A stretch of 23,813 nucleotides of DNA from JAVBLD01 sp031553705 (GCA_031553705.1 JAVBLD010000068.1:1-23813), one strand, 5' to 3'; counted from the stretch's first letter, positions 14,277 to 22,537 are shown. Notes: generated from the letters alone by a model not told the origin. Program-made: numbers and translations.

Positions 14277-15767
14277 ATGGCAGGAATTAAAAGTTTGGCT
14301 AAAGATACTGCTATATACGGAACAAGCAGCATTGTCGTAAGGTTTATGAACTGGTGCCTGACTCCTCTTTATACCTATAAGCTCCCTGCCGGAGAGTTCG
14401 GAGTCAGTACAAACCTTTATGCATGGGTAAGCTTGTTGTTGGTCGTCCTGACTTACGGCTTGGAAACCGGTTTTTTCCGTTTTGCAAACGATCCGAAAAA
14501 AGGGGATTCCAAAATGATCTACTCAACTTGTCTGACTTCATTAGGAAGTACCTCTCTACTGTTTATCGGCCTGGTACTACTGTTTCTCTCCCCGGTCGCA
14601 GAACTGCTAAAATGTACCGCCCATCATGACTATATCGTGATGATGGCATTTATTATCGCAATGGACGCATTCAGTGCGCTTCCTTTTGCCTACTTGCGAT
14701 ATCAACGACGTCCGATCCGGTTCGCCACATTAAAGGCGCTGTTTATTGCTATAAATATCTGTGCAAATATTTTCTTCCTATTGCTCTGTCCTTGGATATG
14801 GAAACAGCATCCGGAATGGATCAGTTGGTTTTACCATCCGGGATACGGAGTCGGCTATATTTTTATCTCGAACTTAATCGCATCGTTTATTATACTTTTG
14901 ATGTTAATGCCGGAGATTATCCGTATTCCTTTCTGCTTCAACAAAACCCTGCTAAAAGAGATACTCCGCTACTCTTTCCCACTATTAATATTAGGATTAG
15001 CCGGCATCATGAACCAAAATCTGGACAAGATCCTCTTCCCATTTTTAATGGACAACCCAACCACGGCTATGAACGAACTGGGGATCTATGGTGCCAACAA
15101 TAAGATCGCAATTGTCATGCTTATGTTTACCCAAGCTTTCCGATATGCTTACGAACCTTTTATATTCGCGCAAAACAAGGACGAAAATAAACAGGTAGCC
15201 TATGCAAAAGCGATGAAATTCTTCATTATTTTCGGGTTATTGATCTTTCTGGGAGTCATGTTTTATCTTGAAATCCTCCGTTACTTCATCTCTCCGGACT
15301 ATTTTTCCGGACTGAAGATTGTACCAATTGTAATGCTTGCTGACCTTTTCTTCGGTGTCTTCTTCAATCTATCGCTGTGGTATAAATTAACCGACAAAAC
15401 CCTATGGGGAATCTACTTTTCTTTCTTCGGATTAGCTATCATACTGGCCATCAACATTATCTTCGTACCTCTATACGGATATATAGCCTGTGCCTGGGCA
15501 GCTTTTATCTGCTATGCGGCCATGATGCTCTTCTCCTATTTTATCGGCCAACACTACTACCCCATTAAATACGACTTGAAAGGTATTGGAGTATATTTCT
15601 TATTGGCAATGACGCTTTATGCTATCTCATCGGTTGTGCTGGTTGAAAACACGGTATTGCGCCTACTATTCCGTAGCCTGCTACTGGCCATATTCATTAT
15701 ATATATTATAAAGAAAGATATTCCATTAAGTGACATTCCTGTTATAAACCGTTGGATCAAATGCTAA
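14277..15767 (+). CDS. Polysaccharide flippase, Wzx/MurJ-like (MOP superfamily)
   Basis: This multi-pass inner-membrane protein probably flips lipid-linked sugars to the periplasmic face. From the ATG at 14277 (MAGIKSLAKDTAIYG) it has 496 residues and roughly 12-14 hydrophobic helices. The opening, an amphipathic KSLAKDTAIYGTSSIVVRF followed by a Pro-containing helix, is typical of oligosaccharide flippases near Wzx. I cannot tell from sequence whether the substrate is an O-antigen/capsule unit, lipid II or another carrier, and no glycosyltransferase cluster surrounds it. The reading frame extends upstream to a TTG at 14241, but that codon overlaps the promoter. A hairpin terminator follows. 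Confidence 0.85.
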   Translation: MAGIKSLAKDTAIYGTSSIVVRFMNWCLTPLYTYKLPAGEFGVSTNLYAWVSLLLVVLTYGLETGFFRFANDPKKGDSKMIYSTCLTSLGSTSLLFIGLVLLFLSPVAELLKCTAHHDYIVMMAFIIAMDAFSALPFAYLRYQRRPIRFATLKALFIAINICANIFFLLLCPWIWKQHPEWISWFYHPGYGVGYIFISNLIASFIILLMLMPEIIRIPFCFNKTLLKEILRYSFPLLILGLAGIMNQNLDKILFPFLMDNPTTAMNELGIYGANNKIAIVMLMFTQAFRYAYEPFIFAQNKDENKQVAYAKAMKFFIIFGLLIFLGVMFYLEILRYFISPDYFSGLKIVPIVMLADLFFGVFFNLSLWYKLTDKTLWGIYFSFFGLAIILAINIIFVPLYGYIACAWAAFICYAAMMLFSYFIGQHYYPIKYDLKGIGVYFLLAMTLYAISSVVLVENTVLRLLFRSLLLAIFIIYIIKKDIPLSDIPVINRWIKC

Positions 15768-15808
15768 CAACTCTTCAGGTTAGGCCAAACCGTTGGCAAT
15801 TATATAAA

Positions 15809-15840
15809 AAAACTGTTGGCGATAATCAACCAACAGTTTT
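15809..15840. terminator. Hairpin terminator between flippase and small barrel gene
   Basis: AAAACTGTTGG (15809-15819) and CCAACAGTTTT (15830-15840) form a perfect 11-bp stem with a 10-base loop. It is flanked by A-rich and T-rich sequence, so it is likely to end both convergent transcripts. Confidence 0.8.
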
Positions 15841-15862
15841 TACTTTTAATAGATATTCAGTA

Positions 15863-16426
15863 TCAGAACAGATCGCTGAACCTCCAGGCAGCCGAAAGCT
15901 GGAATACATGATTTTTATTGTTGTCGCCACCGCTTACAACATTAGTCAAGCCCAAATTATAACGTGCCGAAAAAATCAATCCCATATCCAATTCGTATGA
16001 AACACCCATAGCCCAGCTAACATCGATAGTATTCAGATTCAATATCTTGGTCTTTGTTTTTGTGTTTCCGCTTTTCGCTTTAACATTTCCGTTGAGAGCG
16101 ATTCCAAACTGAGGTCCGAGGTCCACACTCAGGTTTTCCAATACATACAATTTTGCTATTACCGGCAGATTCAGATAGTTCACCCTGTATTTCGTACTTC
16201 CATCCGCAGCCCCTTGCCTGGAATATAACAACTCGCCTTGTAGCCCGACAAATTCACTCAACCGATACTCGGCAAATGCTCCCAAATGAAAACTAAATTT
16301 ATTATTTTGCTCCCAATTGCTCACATTTGTAATATTAAATCCAGCCTTAGGGCCATAGCTGAGCTCCTGAGCTTTTGCACTGCCAATTAATAATACAGCA
16401 AAACCTAACAATAATAATCTTTTCAT
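15863..16426 (-). CDS. Small outer-membrane beta-barrel protein (porin-family, OmpA/OprF-like barrel)
   Basis: From the ATG at 16426 the protein is 187 residues, beginning MKRLLLLGFAVLLIGSAKAQ, a clean signal peptide. The reading frame extends 15 codons further upstream, but that extension would bury the signal peptide. The mature protein has alternating strands typical of the outer-membrane beta-barrel domain families of Bacteroidota (GPKAGFNITNVS, FHLGAFAEYRL, LQGELLYSRQGA, YLNLPVIAKLY, LGPQFGIALNG). It is probably an 8-stranded barrel. Function is unknown. It follows pyk on the same strand but has its own -7 box. Confidence 0.85.
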   Translation of the reverse strand: MKRLLLLGFAVLLIGSAKAQELSYGPKAGFNITNVSNWEQNNKFSFHLGAFAEYRLSEFVGLQGELLYSRQGAADGSTKYRVNYLNLPVIAKLYVLENLSVDLGPQFGIALNGNVKAKSGNTKTKTKILNLNTIDVSWAMGVSYELDMGLIFSARYNLGLTNVVSGGDNNKNHVFQLSAAWRFSDLF

Positions 16427-16510
16427 AATACTTTCATTTAAAATTGTTTCATTATTTAAAGTATTAAACATATCTGTTTATATACCCCTTAAACACTGGC
16501 TTAGACCATA

Positions 16511-16518
16511 CAAAAATA
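16511..16518 (-). promoter_or_regulatory. Possible -7 box of the small barrel gene
   Basis: The minus strand reads TATTTTTG, matching TAnnTTTG, in the gap after the pyk stop codon. The leader to the ATG at 16426 would be about 78 bases. The region is AT-rich, so a chance match is possible. Confidence 0.45.
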
Positions 16519-16538
16519 ACAAAATATCGAATAATATA

Positions 16539-17936
16539 TTATTTTATATCACTCACCTTACAAATTTCCATAAACGAAGCTCCCCTCACATGCCCGAAAC
16601 TCCCTCCGATAACGAGGATATGATCCTCATCGGAAAAACCCTCCTTCAGCAACACCTCTGGTATATCACGCATAAATTCATCACGGGAAGAAGGTTTTAC
16701 ACTAAAATAAGGACGAACACCATAAGAGAGAGCCAACATCCGCATTACGTCCTCTTCATAACATCTGGCATAGACAGGCAATCCACCACGAAATGCCGAT
16801 ATGTAACGCGCTGTCCGTCCCGACATTGTATCCACGACAATCGCTTTTATCGGCATCATAGTGGTCATTTTCACCGCAACACGCGCCAGCGCCGCCGTAA
16901 TCTCATTATTGATCCGTACCAAACTTCTTCCGGCATCCGGTGTGGCTGTTGACTCATTGGTTTCGGCAACCTTCGTCATCACTTGCACGGCTTCCAGCGG
17001 ATAAATCCCACTTGCAGTTTCTCCACTCAACATAATCGCATCCGTTCCCATATATACGGCATTTGCAATATCACTCACTTCCGCCCGGGTCGGACGTGGA
17101 TGATCAATCATCGAATGCAACATCTGAGTGGCAATAATCACTGGCTTCTTACTCTCGATACATTTATTTACAATATAACGTTGTATCTTGGGTACCTTCT
17201 CTGCATCTATCTCCACCGCCAGATCGCCGCGGGCAACCATTACCCCATAGACATGGTCCAAAATCTCATCGATATGGTCCACTCCTTCCTGGTTTTCAAT
17301 CTTGGCAATAATTTTTATACGACTGTCACATGTATCCAATATCTGTTGAATCTGCATCACATCTTCTTTATTACGTACAAAAGAGTGTGCAATAAAATCA
17401 ATTTTGTTTTCTACTGCAAAACGGATAAAAGTACGATCTTTCTCACTCAGCGATGCCAGATGCATATTTACTCCCGGCACATTAACACTTTTCTTGTCCT
17501 TTATCATTCCGGGATTAGAAGCAATCAATTCCAGGAAATCACTTTGCTTATCCCGAACTACCAACTCGATCTCGCCATCATCTATCAATACCCTGTCTCC
17601 GCAATTTACATCCCTAGCAATATGCTCATATGATACATTCACCAATTTCCCGGCAGAAGTAAACATCACATCTCCGGTCATATATACAACTTCCCCCTTC
17701 TTCACCTCGACCGGGGCATTCAACCTTGTCCGCACCTCCGGTCCTTTCGTATCAACTAAAATCGGTATCCTATTCGAAACCGCACGCACGTTCCGGATCA
17801 CTTTCATCGCCTCCTCCAGATTCTGGTGAGCCGTATTTAGACGCACCACATCCATTCCCGCCTGATAAAGCCCCTCCAAAAATGCAACACTACAGTTCTT
17901 ATCCGAAATCGTGGCAACAATTTTTGTCTTTTTCAT
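16539..17936 (-). CDS. pyk: Pyruvate kinase
   Basis: It converts phosphoenolpyruvate and ADP to pyruvate and ATP, the last step of glycolysis. The 465-residue protein has the TIM-barrel A domain, inserted B domain (about 68-155) and C-terminal domain. Conserved residues seen include R32 and N34, the DTKGPEVRT segment (62-70, with E67, the position linked to K+ dependence), K212 in AKIEN, E214, and MVARGD (233-238). Deviations from the usual motifs are RLNTAHQ in place of RxNFSHG (Ala at the Ser K+-ligand position), GDLA for GDLG, and ATQMLHSM for ATQMLESM. The catalytic set remains, so I take it as an active but divergent form. Confidence 0.93.
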   Translation of the reverse strand: MKKTKIVATISDKNCSVAFLEGLYQAGMDVVRLNTAHQNLEEAMKVIRNVRAVSNRIPILVDTKGPEVRTRLNAPVEVKKGEVVYMTGDVMFTSAGKLVNVSYEHIARDVNCGDRVLIDDGEIELVVRDKQSDFLELIASNPGMIKDKKSVNVPGVNMHLASLSEKDRTFIRFAVENKIDFIAHSFVRNKEDVMQIQQILDTCDSRIKIIAKIENQEGVDHIDEILDHVYGVMVARGDLAVEIDAEKVPKIQRYIVNKCIESKKPVIIATQMLHSMIDHPRPTRAEVSDIANAVYMGTDAIMLSGETASGIYPLEAVQVMTKVAETNESTATPDAGRSLVRINNEITAALARVAVKMTTMMPIKAIVVDTMSGRTARYISAFRGGLPVYARCYEEDVMRMLALSYGVRPYFSVKPSSRDEFMRDIPEVLLKEGFSDEDHILVIGGSFGHVRGASFMEICKVSDIK

Positions 17937-18028
17937 TATAGCTACATCTTAAACAAAACGGTCAAAATAATCATAAACACATTCAAAATATATTATCATT
18001 TTATTTCTACAAAATAATAAAGATAAGT

Positions 18029-18048
18029 ATAACTCCAAAGGAGCTTAT
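18029..18048 (-). terminator. Weak hairpin between aroQ and pyk
   Basis: ATAACTCC and GGAG-c-TTAT pair around a 3-base loop with one bulged base. It is T-rich on the minus-strand downstream side. It may partly end aroQ transcription before pyk. Confidence 0.3.
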
Positions 18049-18057
18049 TTATCCTTA

Positions 18058-18474
18058 TCATAAAAGAAATGATTGAAGGGCCAGTTCATACGATTTGAGC
18101 CCGAATCCGGAAACAACACCCCGGCACACCGTCGACAGATAGGAGGTATGTCTGAACTCTTCCCGCTTAGCCGTATTGGAGATATGCACCTCGATGACAG
18201 GTATTGTTACTGCGGAAATAGCGTCGGCAATAGCAATCGAAGTATGAGTGTAAGCCCCGGCATTCAAAATGATCCCGTCATATTCAAACCCGACTTCATG
18301 AATTTTATCAATTAAACTCCCTTCGGAATTTGATTGATAATAATCAATACGAATTCCCCTGTATTTGTTCTTCAGGTAATCCATATAATTTTGAAATGTC
18401 TCCGCTCCGTATATATCTGGTTCTCTTTTTCCTAACAAGTTAAGATTTGGACCATTCAATATCAGTATTTGCAT
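18058..18474 (-). CDS. aroQ: Type II 3-dehydroquinate dehydratase
   Basis: It dehydrates 3-dehydroquinate to 3-dehydroshikimate in the shikimate pathway. The 138-residue length fits the type II dodecameric enzyme. The N-terminus ILNGPNLNLLGKREPDIYG carries the catalytic Tyr22 and Arg17 lid region. Further motifs are SNSEGSLID, NAGAYTHTSIAIADA (71-85) and EVHISN (95-100), with R108 in the substrate-binding segment. It is divergent from xerD across 273 bases and lies 121 bases upstream of pyk on the same strand. Confidence 0.97.
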   Translation of the reverse strand: MQILILNGPNLNLLGKREPDIYGAETFQNYMDYLKNKYRGIRIDYYQSNSEGSLIDKIHEVGFEYDGIILNAGAYTHTSIAIADAISAVTIPVIEVHISNTAKREEFRHTSYLSTVCRGVVSGFGLKSYELALQSFLL

Positions 18475-18506
18475 CTTTTCTTCAATTAACCATCAAATTT
18501 ATTATG

Positions 18507-18514
18507 CAAATCTA
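18507..18514 (-). promoter_or_regulatory. -7 promoter box of aroQ
   Basis: The minus strand reads TAGATTTG, an exact TAnnTTTG, with a leader of about 26 bases to the ATG at 18474. No TTTG lies 19 bases upstream. Confidence 0.55.
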
Positions 18515-18685
18515 CGCTTTTTCTTGCATTCTTGCATTCTTTTTTTTTTATTTGTACAGTGCATTCAGAAATCAATCAAGGAAAGGATATTAATTCAAGG
18601 AAAAAGAGTTAGGAGTATTAATTATGCTATTTCTTAAAATGTTGTTAAATATAAAAAATATAGCAAATTATCTAACAAAAAAAAA

Positions 18686-18693
18686 TACCTTTA
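18686..18693 (+). promoter_or_regulatory. Possible -7 box of xerD
   Basis: TACCTTTA matches TAnnTTTG at all but the last base. It is followed by a perfect 14-base palindrome ATCTTAATTAAGAT (18706-18719) in the would-be leader. It lies 54 bases before the xerD ATG. Confidence 0.35.
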
Positions 18694-18747
18694 ACCCTCT
18701 GATTTATCTTAATTAAGATTATTATTTACCGTAAAACATGAAGTAAA

Positions 18748-19659
18748 ATGACTTGGGACAACGCTATCGAAAGTTACAAAACTTATTTAATTTTAGAGAA
18801 ATCGCTCTCTGCAAATTCTGTGGAAGCGTATTTGAATGATATCAAGAAACTTGCTAAGTACTGCGCCGACAAACACAAAGTAAAAGAGCCGGACGGAATC
18901 ACTTATGAGATTCTGAAAGAATATCTTGTTTACGGGAGTGAAGTTGGTGTAACAAACAGAACACAAGCGAGATGCATTTCCAGTATCAAATCGTTCTTCA
19001 AGTACCTGGTTTTTGATGGACAACTAGAAAATAATCCGACAAGATTGTTGGAAGCACCTAAAATAGGAAGAAAATTACCGAACATTCTGTCAGTAGAAGA
19101 GGTTGATTCCATGCTGCGTGCAGTAGAAATGTTTAAACCGGAAGGCCAACGCAACAAGGCTATTATTGAAATGCTCTATTCATGTGGCCTGAGGGTTTCT
19201 GAACTGATCGAACTCAAACTGTCAAACATCAATTTCCGCCAAAATATTGTAAAAATTGAAGGTAAAGGCAACAAGGAACGGCTTATCCCATTGAGCAAAA
19301 ATGCAAAGGTAGAAATCAAACAATATATGAAAGTATATCGTGATTATCTGGACATTACATCAGAATGCGAGGATGTTGTCTTCTTAAATAAAAGGGGGTC
19401 TGCCTTATCCAGAGTGATGGTATTTAATATCATCAAACATTTGGCAAAAAGAGCAGGCGTTAAGAAAAATGTATCTCCTCATACCTTCCGCCATTCTTTT
19501 GCATCCCATCTTGTCAGCGGAGGCGCCGATTTAAGGGCAGTGCAAGATATGCTTGGGCACGAATCGATCCTGACTACAGAGATTTATACCCAACTGGATG
19601 ATCGCTTTTTGCGGGACACCATCAACAAATATCATCCCAGATCTAAAGAGAATAAATAA
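18748..19659 (+). CDS. xerD: Site-specific tyrosine recombinase XerD
   Basis: With XerC-type partners it resolves chromosome dimers at dif sites. At 303 residues it is typical length. The N-terminal SAM-like DNA-binding domain is at about 4-90, and the catalytic domain at about 110-295. The full catalytic set is visible: R149 (GLRVSEL), K173 (EGKGNKER), H245 and R248 (HTFRHSF), H271 (LGHES) and nucleophile Y280 (TTEIYTQ). It has no Arm-type DNA-binding domain, unlike the truncated integrase at the right end, which fits a housekeeping Xer enzyme rather than a mobile-element integrase. A strong terminator follows. Confidence 0.95.
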   Translation: MTWDNAIESYKTYLILEKSLSANSVEAYLNDIKKLAKYCADKHKVKEPDGITYEILKEYLVYGSEVGVTNRTQARCISSIKSFFKYLVFDGQLENNPTRLLEAPKIGRKLPNILSVEEVDSMLRAVEMFKPEGQRNKAIIEMLYSCGLRVSELIELKLSNINFRQNIVKIEGKGNKERLIPLSKNAKVEIKQYMKVYRDYLDITSECEDVVFLNKRGSALSRVMVFNIIKHLAKRAGVKKNVSPHTFRHSFASHLVSGGADLRAVQDMLGHESILTTEIYTQLDDRFLRDTINKYHPRSKENK

Positions 19660-19668
19660 ATACAATAG

Positions 19669-19695
19669 AAGGTGCCTTGAAAATAAAGGCACCTT
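19669..19695 (+). terminator. Rho-independent terminator after xerD
   Basis: AAGGTGCCTT (19669-19678) and AAGGCACCTT (19686-19695) form a perfect 10-bp stem with a 7-base loop, followed by TTTCATT. It starts 10 bases after the xerD stop codon. Confidence 0.85.
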
Positions 19696-19719
19696 TTTCA
19701 TTACTCTAAAAGAAAAAAC

Positions 19720-20232
19720 ATGATCAAAGACAAAGACCATATTCTGCAAAAAATAAGCAGCGACGACCCTTTTCTGATCAAAGAGGCTATAAACGAGATC
19801 AAAACAGACGGAGATATCTCTATCACCCCTATGTTACTGGATATGCTAGCCCAACAAAAAAGCCATTACGCTATCTCCGAAATCATAAGTCTTCTTGCAG
19901 ACATAAAAGACAATGCATTCAGAGAGATTCTGATCAATCACTTAAAGAGATCAGTCAGCAACTCCACCAAAGTGTTACTGTTACGTATCTGTTGGGAATC
20001 CAGTTTAAACTATTCAGAGTACCTCGATACTCTGTTGGATATCTTACTGAAAGATGAATTCATGGTTGCCTTCGAGGCATGCACGGCAATAGAAGAGACA
20101 CTGCATTATCTGGACCCGGAAAAACGGCAAGATCTCGCAATCAGACTAGAATCTATTCCGGTAACAGGTGAAAAAAAATTTCTAATCGACAATTTATTGA
20201 TAAATACTTCCAGATTGCAAAACGAAAATTAA
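19720..20232 (+). CDS. HEAT-repeat-like helical protein of unknown function
   Basis: The 170-residue protein has no signal peptide or membrane segment. Paired amphipathic helices recur at roughly 30-residue intervals, for example around DPFLIKEAINEIK, ITPMLLDMLAQQ, YAISEIISLLADI, FREILINHLKR and FMVAFEACTAIEETL. This resembles HEAT/ARM repeats and suggests a cytoplasmic protein-protein interaction role. It starts 25 bases after the xerD terminator; no -7 box is seen in that short space, so it may rely on readthrough. The specific function is not recognised. Confidence 0.75.
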   Translation: MIKDKDHILQKISSDDPFLIKEAINEIKTDGDISITPMLLDMLAQQKSHYAISEIISLLADIKDNAFREILINHLKRSVSNSTKVLLLRICWESSLNYSEYLDTLLDILLKDEFMVAFEACTAIEETLHYLDPEKRQDLAIRLESIPVTGEKKFLIDNLLINTSRLQNEN

Positions 20233-20237
20233 ACCGC

Positions 20238-20268
20238 ACCGCCCGGAATAATTATCCTCCGGGTCGGT
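20238..20268. terminator. GC-rich stem-loop between convergent HEAT gene and glmM
   Basis: ACCGCCCGGA (20238-20247) pairs with TCCGGGTCGGT (20258-20268) with one bulged T, giving 10 bp around a 10-base loop. It has no T-run, so it may be a weak terminator or a stabilising 3' structure. Confidence 0.45.
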
Positions 20269-20277
20269 TGCTGGGCC

Positions 20278-21666
20278 TTAGTTTTTGACAAGCTCCTTTG
20301 CAGCTTCTATGATCTCTTCTGCCAAATGATTGGCCGACACTTCATCCTTTGATTCAGAATAAACCCGGATAATAGGTTCGGTATTTGATCTGCGAAGATG
20401 TACCCATCCACATTCAAAATCAATTTTTACACCATCAATATCCGTTATCTGTTCAGCAGCATATTTTTTCTTCAATCCTTCGAGAATCTTATTCACGTTG
20501 ATCTCAGGGGAAAGGGTAATTTTATTCTTTGATATAAAATACTGCGGATAATCCTTTTTCAATGCCGTCATACTCTTTCCTTGTGCCACAAAATGAGAAA
20601 GAAATAAACCTACTCCCACCAAAGCATCACGTCCATAATGACTTGCCGGATAAATCACTCCCCCGTTACCCTCTCCGCCAATCACCGCATGCGTCTCTTT
20701 CATCCTGGCAACCACATTAACCTCCCCTACCGCAGCTGCAGTATAGGATTGCCCGTAAGACAGCGTAACATCCTTTAGCGCCCGGGAAGAAGAGAGATTC
20801 GAAACCGTATTGCCCGGAGTGTGTTTTAATACATAATCGGCAATAGCCACCAATGTATACTCCTCACCAAACATTTCACCGTTTTCGCATATCAATGCCA
20901 AACGATCAACATCAGGATCCACAACGATTCCCAAATCGGCACCACACTCTTTCACCAAGGCCGATATCTCCGTCAGGTGTTCCGGAATAGGTTCCGGATT
21001 GTGGCTGAACTGTCCGTTTGGTTCGCAGTTCAACTCGATCACCTCCTTTACCCCTAAGGCCCGTAACAATTCCGGAATAGCCACCCCTCCAACCGAATTC
21101 ACCGCATCCACTACCACTTTAAGGTTCGCTTTTGCAATAGCTTCCCGGCAAACCAACCCCAGGCCAAGCACCTGTTCGATATGATACCGGGTGTAATTTT
21201 TTTCGACAACCTGCCCTAAATCGTCTACACCCACATATTCAAAATCCCCTTTATCAGCCAACTCAAGTACTTTGCCCCCGTCGGCAGCAGATAGGAACTC
21301 CCCTCTGTTGTCTAATAATTTTAACGCATTCCACTGCTTCGGATTATGACTTGCCGTCAAGATAATTCCTCCATCAGCCTTTTCCACTGTAACAGCCATT
21401 TCTGTGGTCGGAGTTGTAGCCATACCTATATCGACCACCTGATGTCCGAGACTCGATAAGGTTGCGGAGACAAGCTTGGCATACATCTCGCCCGAAATAC
21501 GCGCATCACGTCCCAGTACGATCTTCGCCCTGCTCTTACCGACTCCGGCTTTCAGCCAGGTCGCATAAGCAGATACGAATTTTATTATATCCAATGGAGT
21601 TAAATTATCACCCGGACGTCCTCCTACCGTGCCCCGAATACCGGAAATAGACTTTATAAGCGTCAT
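20278..21666 (-). CDS. glmM: Phosphoglucosamine mutase (alpha-D-phosphohexomutase family)
   Basis: It interconverts glucosamine-6-phosphate and glucosamine-1-phosphate for UDP-GlcNAc, peptidoglycan and LPS synthesis. The 462-residue protein has all four phosphohexomutase regions: catalytic S106 in ILTASHNPKQWN, the metal loop DPDVDR (D250, D252, D254), the sugar-specificity loop GGEGNGGVIYP, and the phosphate-binding RRSNTEPIIRVYSES near the C-terminus. Substrate specificity within the superfamily is inferred: the GEGNGG loop and short length fit GlmM better than phosphoglucomutase or phosphomannomutase. gcvH lies upstream on the same strand but is separated by a terminator. Confidence 0.9.
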   Translation of the reverse strand: MTLIKSISGIRGTVGGRPGDNLTPLDIIKFVSAYATWLKAGVGKSRAKIVLGRDARISGEMYAKLVSATLSSLGHQVVDIGMATTPTTEMAVTVEKADGGIILTASHNPKQWNALKLLDNRGEFLSAADGGKVLELADKGDFEYVGVDDLGQVVEKNYTRYHIEQVLGLGLVCREAIAKANLKVVVDAVNSVGGVAIPELLRALGVKEVIELNCEPNGQFSHNPEPIPEHLTEISALVKECGADLGIVVDPDVDRLALICENGEMFGEEYTLVAIADYVLKHTPGNTVSNLSSSRALKDVTLSYGQSYTAAAVGEVNVVARMKETHAVIGGEGNGGVIYPASHYGRDALVGVGLFLSHFVAQGKSMTALKKDYPQYFISKNKITLSPEINVNKILEGLKKKYAAEQITDIDGVKIDFECGWVHLRRSNTEPIIRVYSESKDEVSANHLAEEIIEAAKELVKN

Positions 21667-21747
21667 CGTTAAACTGTTTAGATTAATTAATTCTTACTTC
21701 AAGAAATACTTCAGCTTCTATATTTCATGGTTATAACAAGAAACAAA

Positions 21748-21786
21748 AAAACTGTATAGCTCCTTTTTATCAGAGTATACAGTTTT
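21748..21786 (-). terminator. Terminator after gcvH
   Basis: AAAACTGTATA (21748-21758) and TATACAGTTTT (21776-21786) form a perfect 11-bp stem with a 17-base loop. On the minus strand the stem is followed by a run of T. It lies 16 bases past the gcvH stop codon, upstream of glmM. Confidence 0.8.
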
Positions 21787-21802
21787 CCCCATTTTATATT
21801 AA

Positions 21803-22177
21803 TCAGATAATTGCTTTATAACCGTCGGCATTCAACAAATTAGCCAACTCTGCTTCATTATCTATCTTAACTTTTATAATCCATCCTTCTCCGTACGGAT
21901 CTTTATTAACCAACTCCGGTTGATCCTCCAACGCCTCATTAAATGCGGTCACAGTACCTCCAACTGGCAAATAAAGATCCGACACAGTTTTAACAGCCTC
22001 AATCGTTCCGAAGACATTTCCGGCTTTCAATTGATCGCCTACCGTTTCGCATTCAACAAAAACGATATCGCCTAACTGGCTCTGGGCATAATCAGTAATT
22101 CCGATAACTGCCGATCCACCTTCAACACGAATCCATTCGTGCTCTTTAGTGTACTTTAACTCTGCTGGTACATTCAT
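21803..22177 (-). CDS. gcvH: Glycine cleavage system H protein
   Basis: The H protein carries a lipoyl arm that shuttles the aminomethyl group between the P, T and L proteins of glycine cleavage. The 124-residue length is typical. The lipoylation site is K63 in GTIEAVKTVSDLYLP, and KYTKEHEWIRVE and IGITDYAQSQLGDIVFVE are classic family motifs. The genes for P, T and L proteins are not in the window, so it is a stand-alone gene with its own promoter and terminator. Confidence 0.97.
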   Translation of the reverse strand: MNVPAELKYTKEHEWIRVEGGSAVIGITDYAQSQLGDIVFVECETVGDQLKAGNVFGTIEAVKTVSDLYLPVGGTVTAFNEALEDQPELVNKDPYGEGWIIKVKIDNEAELANLLNADGYKAII

Positions 22178-22279
22178 TATTTAACGTTTTTTGATTTAAT
22201 AATTTTATCTTATTTTTCTATCTCAATCTCTGTCATCAGGTTTGCGTCTGTAAAAAACGTAAACCACTCATGAAGCGTC

Positions 22280-22287
22280 CAAAGTTA
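22280..22287 (-). promoter_or_regulatory. -7 promoter box of gcvH
   Basis: The minus strand reads TAACTTTG, an exact TAnnTTTG. The leader to the ATG at 22177 would be about 96 bases. I recognised no glycine riboswitch in it. Confidence 0.55.
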
Positions 22288-22362
22288 GTGAAAAACTCAA
22301 AATAAGTACGATTTTTTTCCACATTATTTTAAAGGTTTTGCCCATTCTTTTTTTCGAATTTG

Positions 22363-22393
22363 TTTGCAAATACAAAAAATCGTCCTACATTTG
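22363..22393 (+). promoter_or_regulatory. Consensus Bacteroidota promoter for the tRNA-Asp pair
   Basis: TTTG (22363-22366), exactly 19 bases, then TACATTTG (22386-22393) form a perfect TTTG-N19-TAnnTTTG promoter. Transcription would begin near 22400, about 32 bases before the first tRNA. Confidence 0.88.
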
Positions 22394-22431
22394 CACTCGC
22401 TAATAAAGTAACGTTTGTTAGTATTGGAAAA

Positions 22432-22506
22432 GGTCTGGTAGTTCAGTTGGTTTAGAATACGTGCCTGTCACGCACGGGGTCGCGGGTTCGAGTCCCGTCC
22501 AGACCG
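22432..22506 (+). tRNA. tRNA-Asp (anticodon GTC), first copy
   Basis: This is a complete 75-base cloverleaf. The acceptor GGTCTGG pairs perfectly with CCAGACC, the discriminator is G as expected for Asp identity, and the anticodon loop CTGTCAC gives GTC. The T arm is GCGGG-TTCGAGT-CCCGT. CCA is not encoded. The D loop is one T longer than in the second copy. Confidence 0.96.
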
Positions 22507-22537
22507 CCCCTCTTAAGATTGTTCTTAAAAATTATCC

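Noticed and set aside
16983..17633. Plus-strand frame of 216 codons
   Set aside because: It is antisense to the well-supported pyruvate kinase gene and its translation is low-complexity with no domain.
18748..19659. xerD as a mobile-element integrase marking a third element
   Set aside because: It lacks an Arm-type domain, has the size and motifs of chromosomal XerD, and sits among core genes with no att-like repeats or mobility genes.
22178..22280. Glycine riboswitch in the gcvH leader
   Set aside because: The leader is long enough for a short element, but I could not recognise the conserved glycine-aptamer core, and the sequence is mostly A/T.
22315..22323. TTTTCCACA as a DnaA box, also at 11025-11033
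   Set aside because: These are single isolated near-matches in AT-rich promoter gaps, with no cluster.
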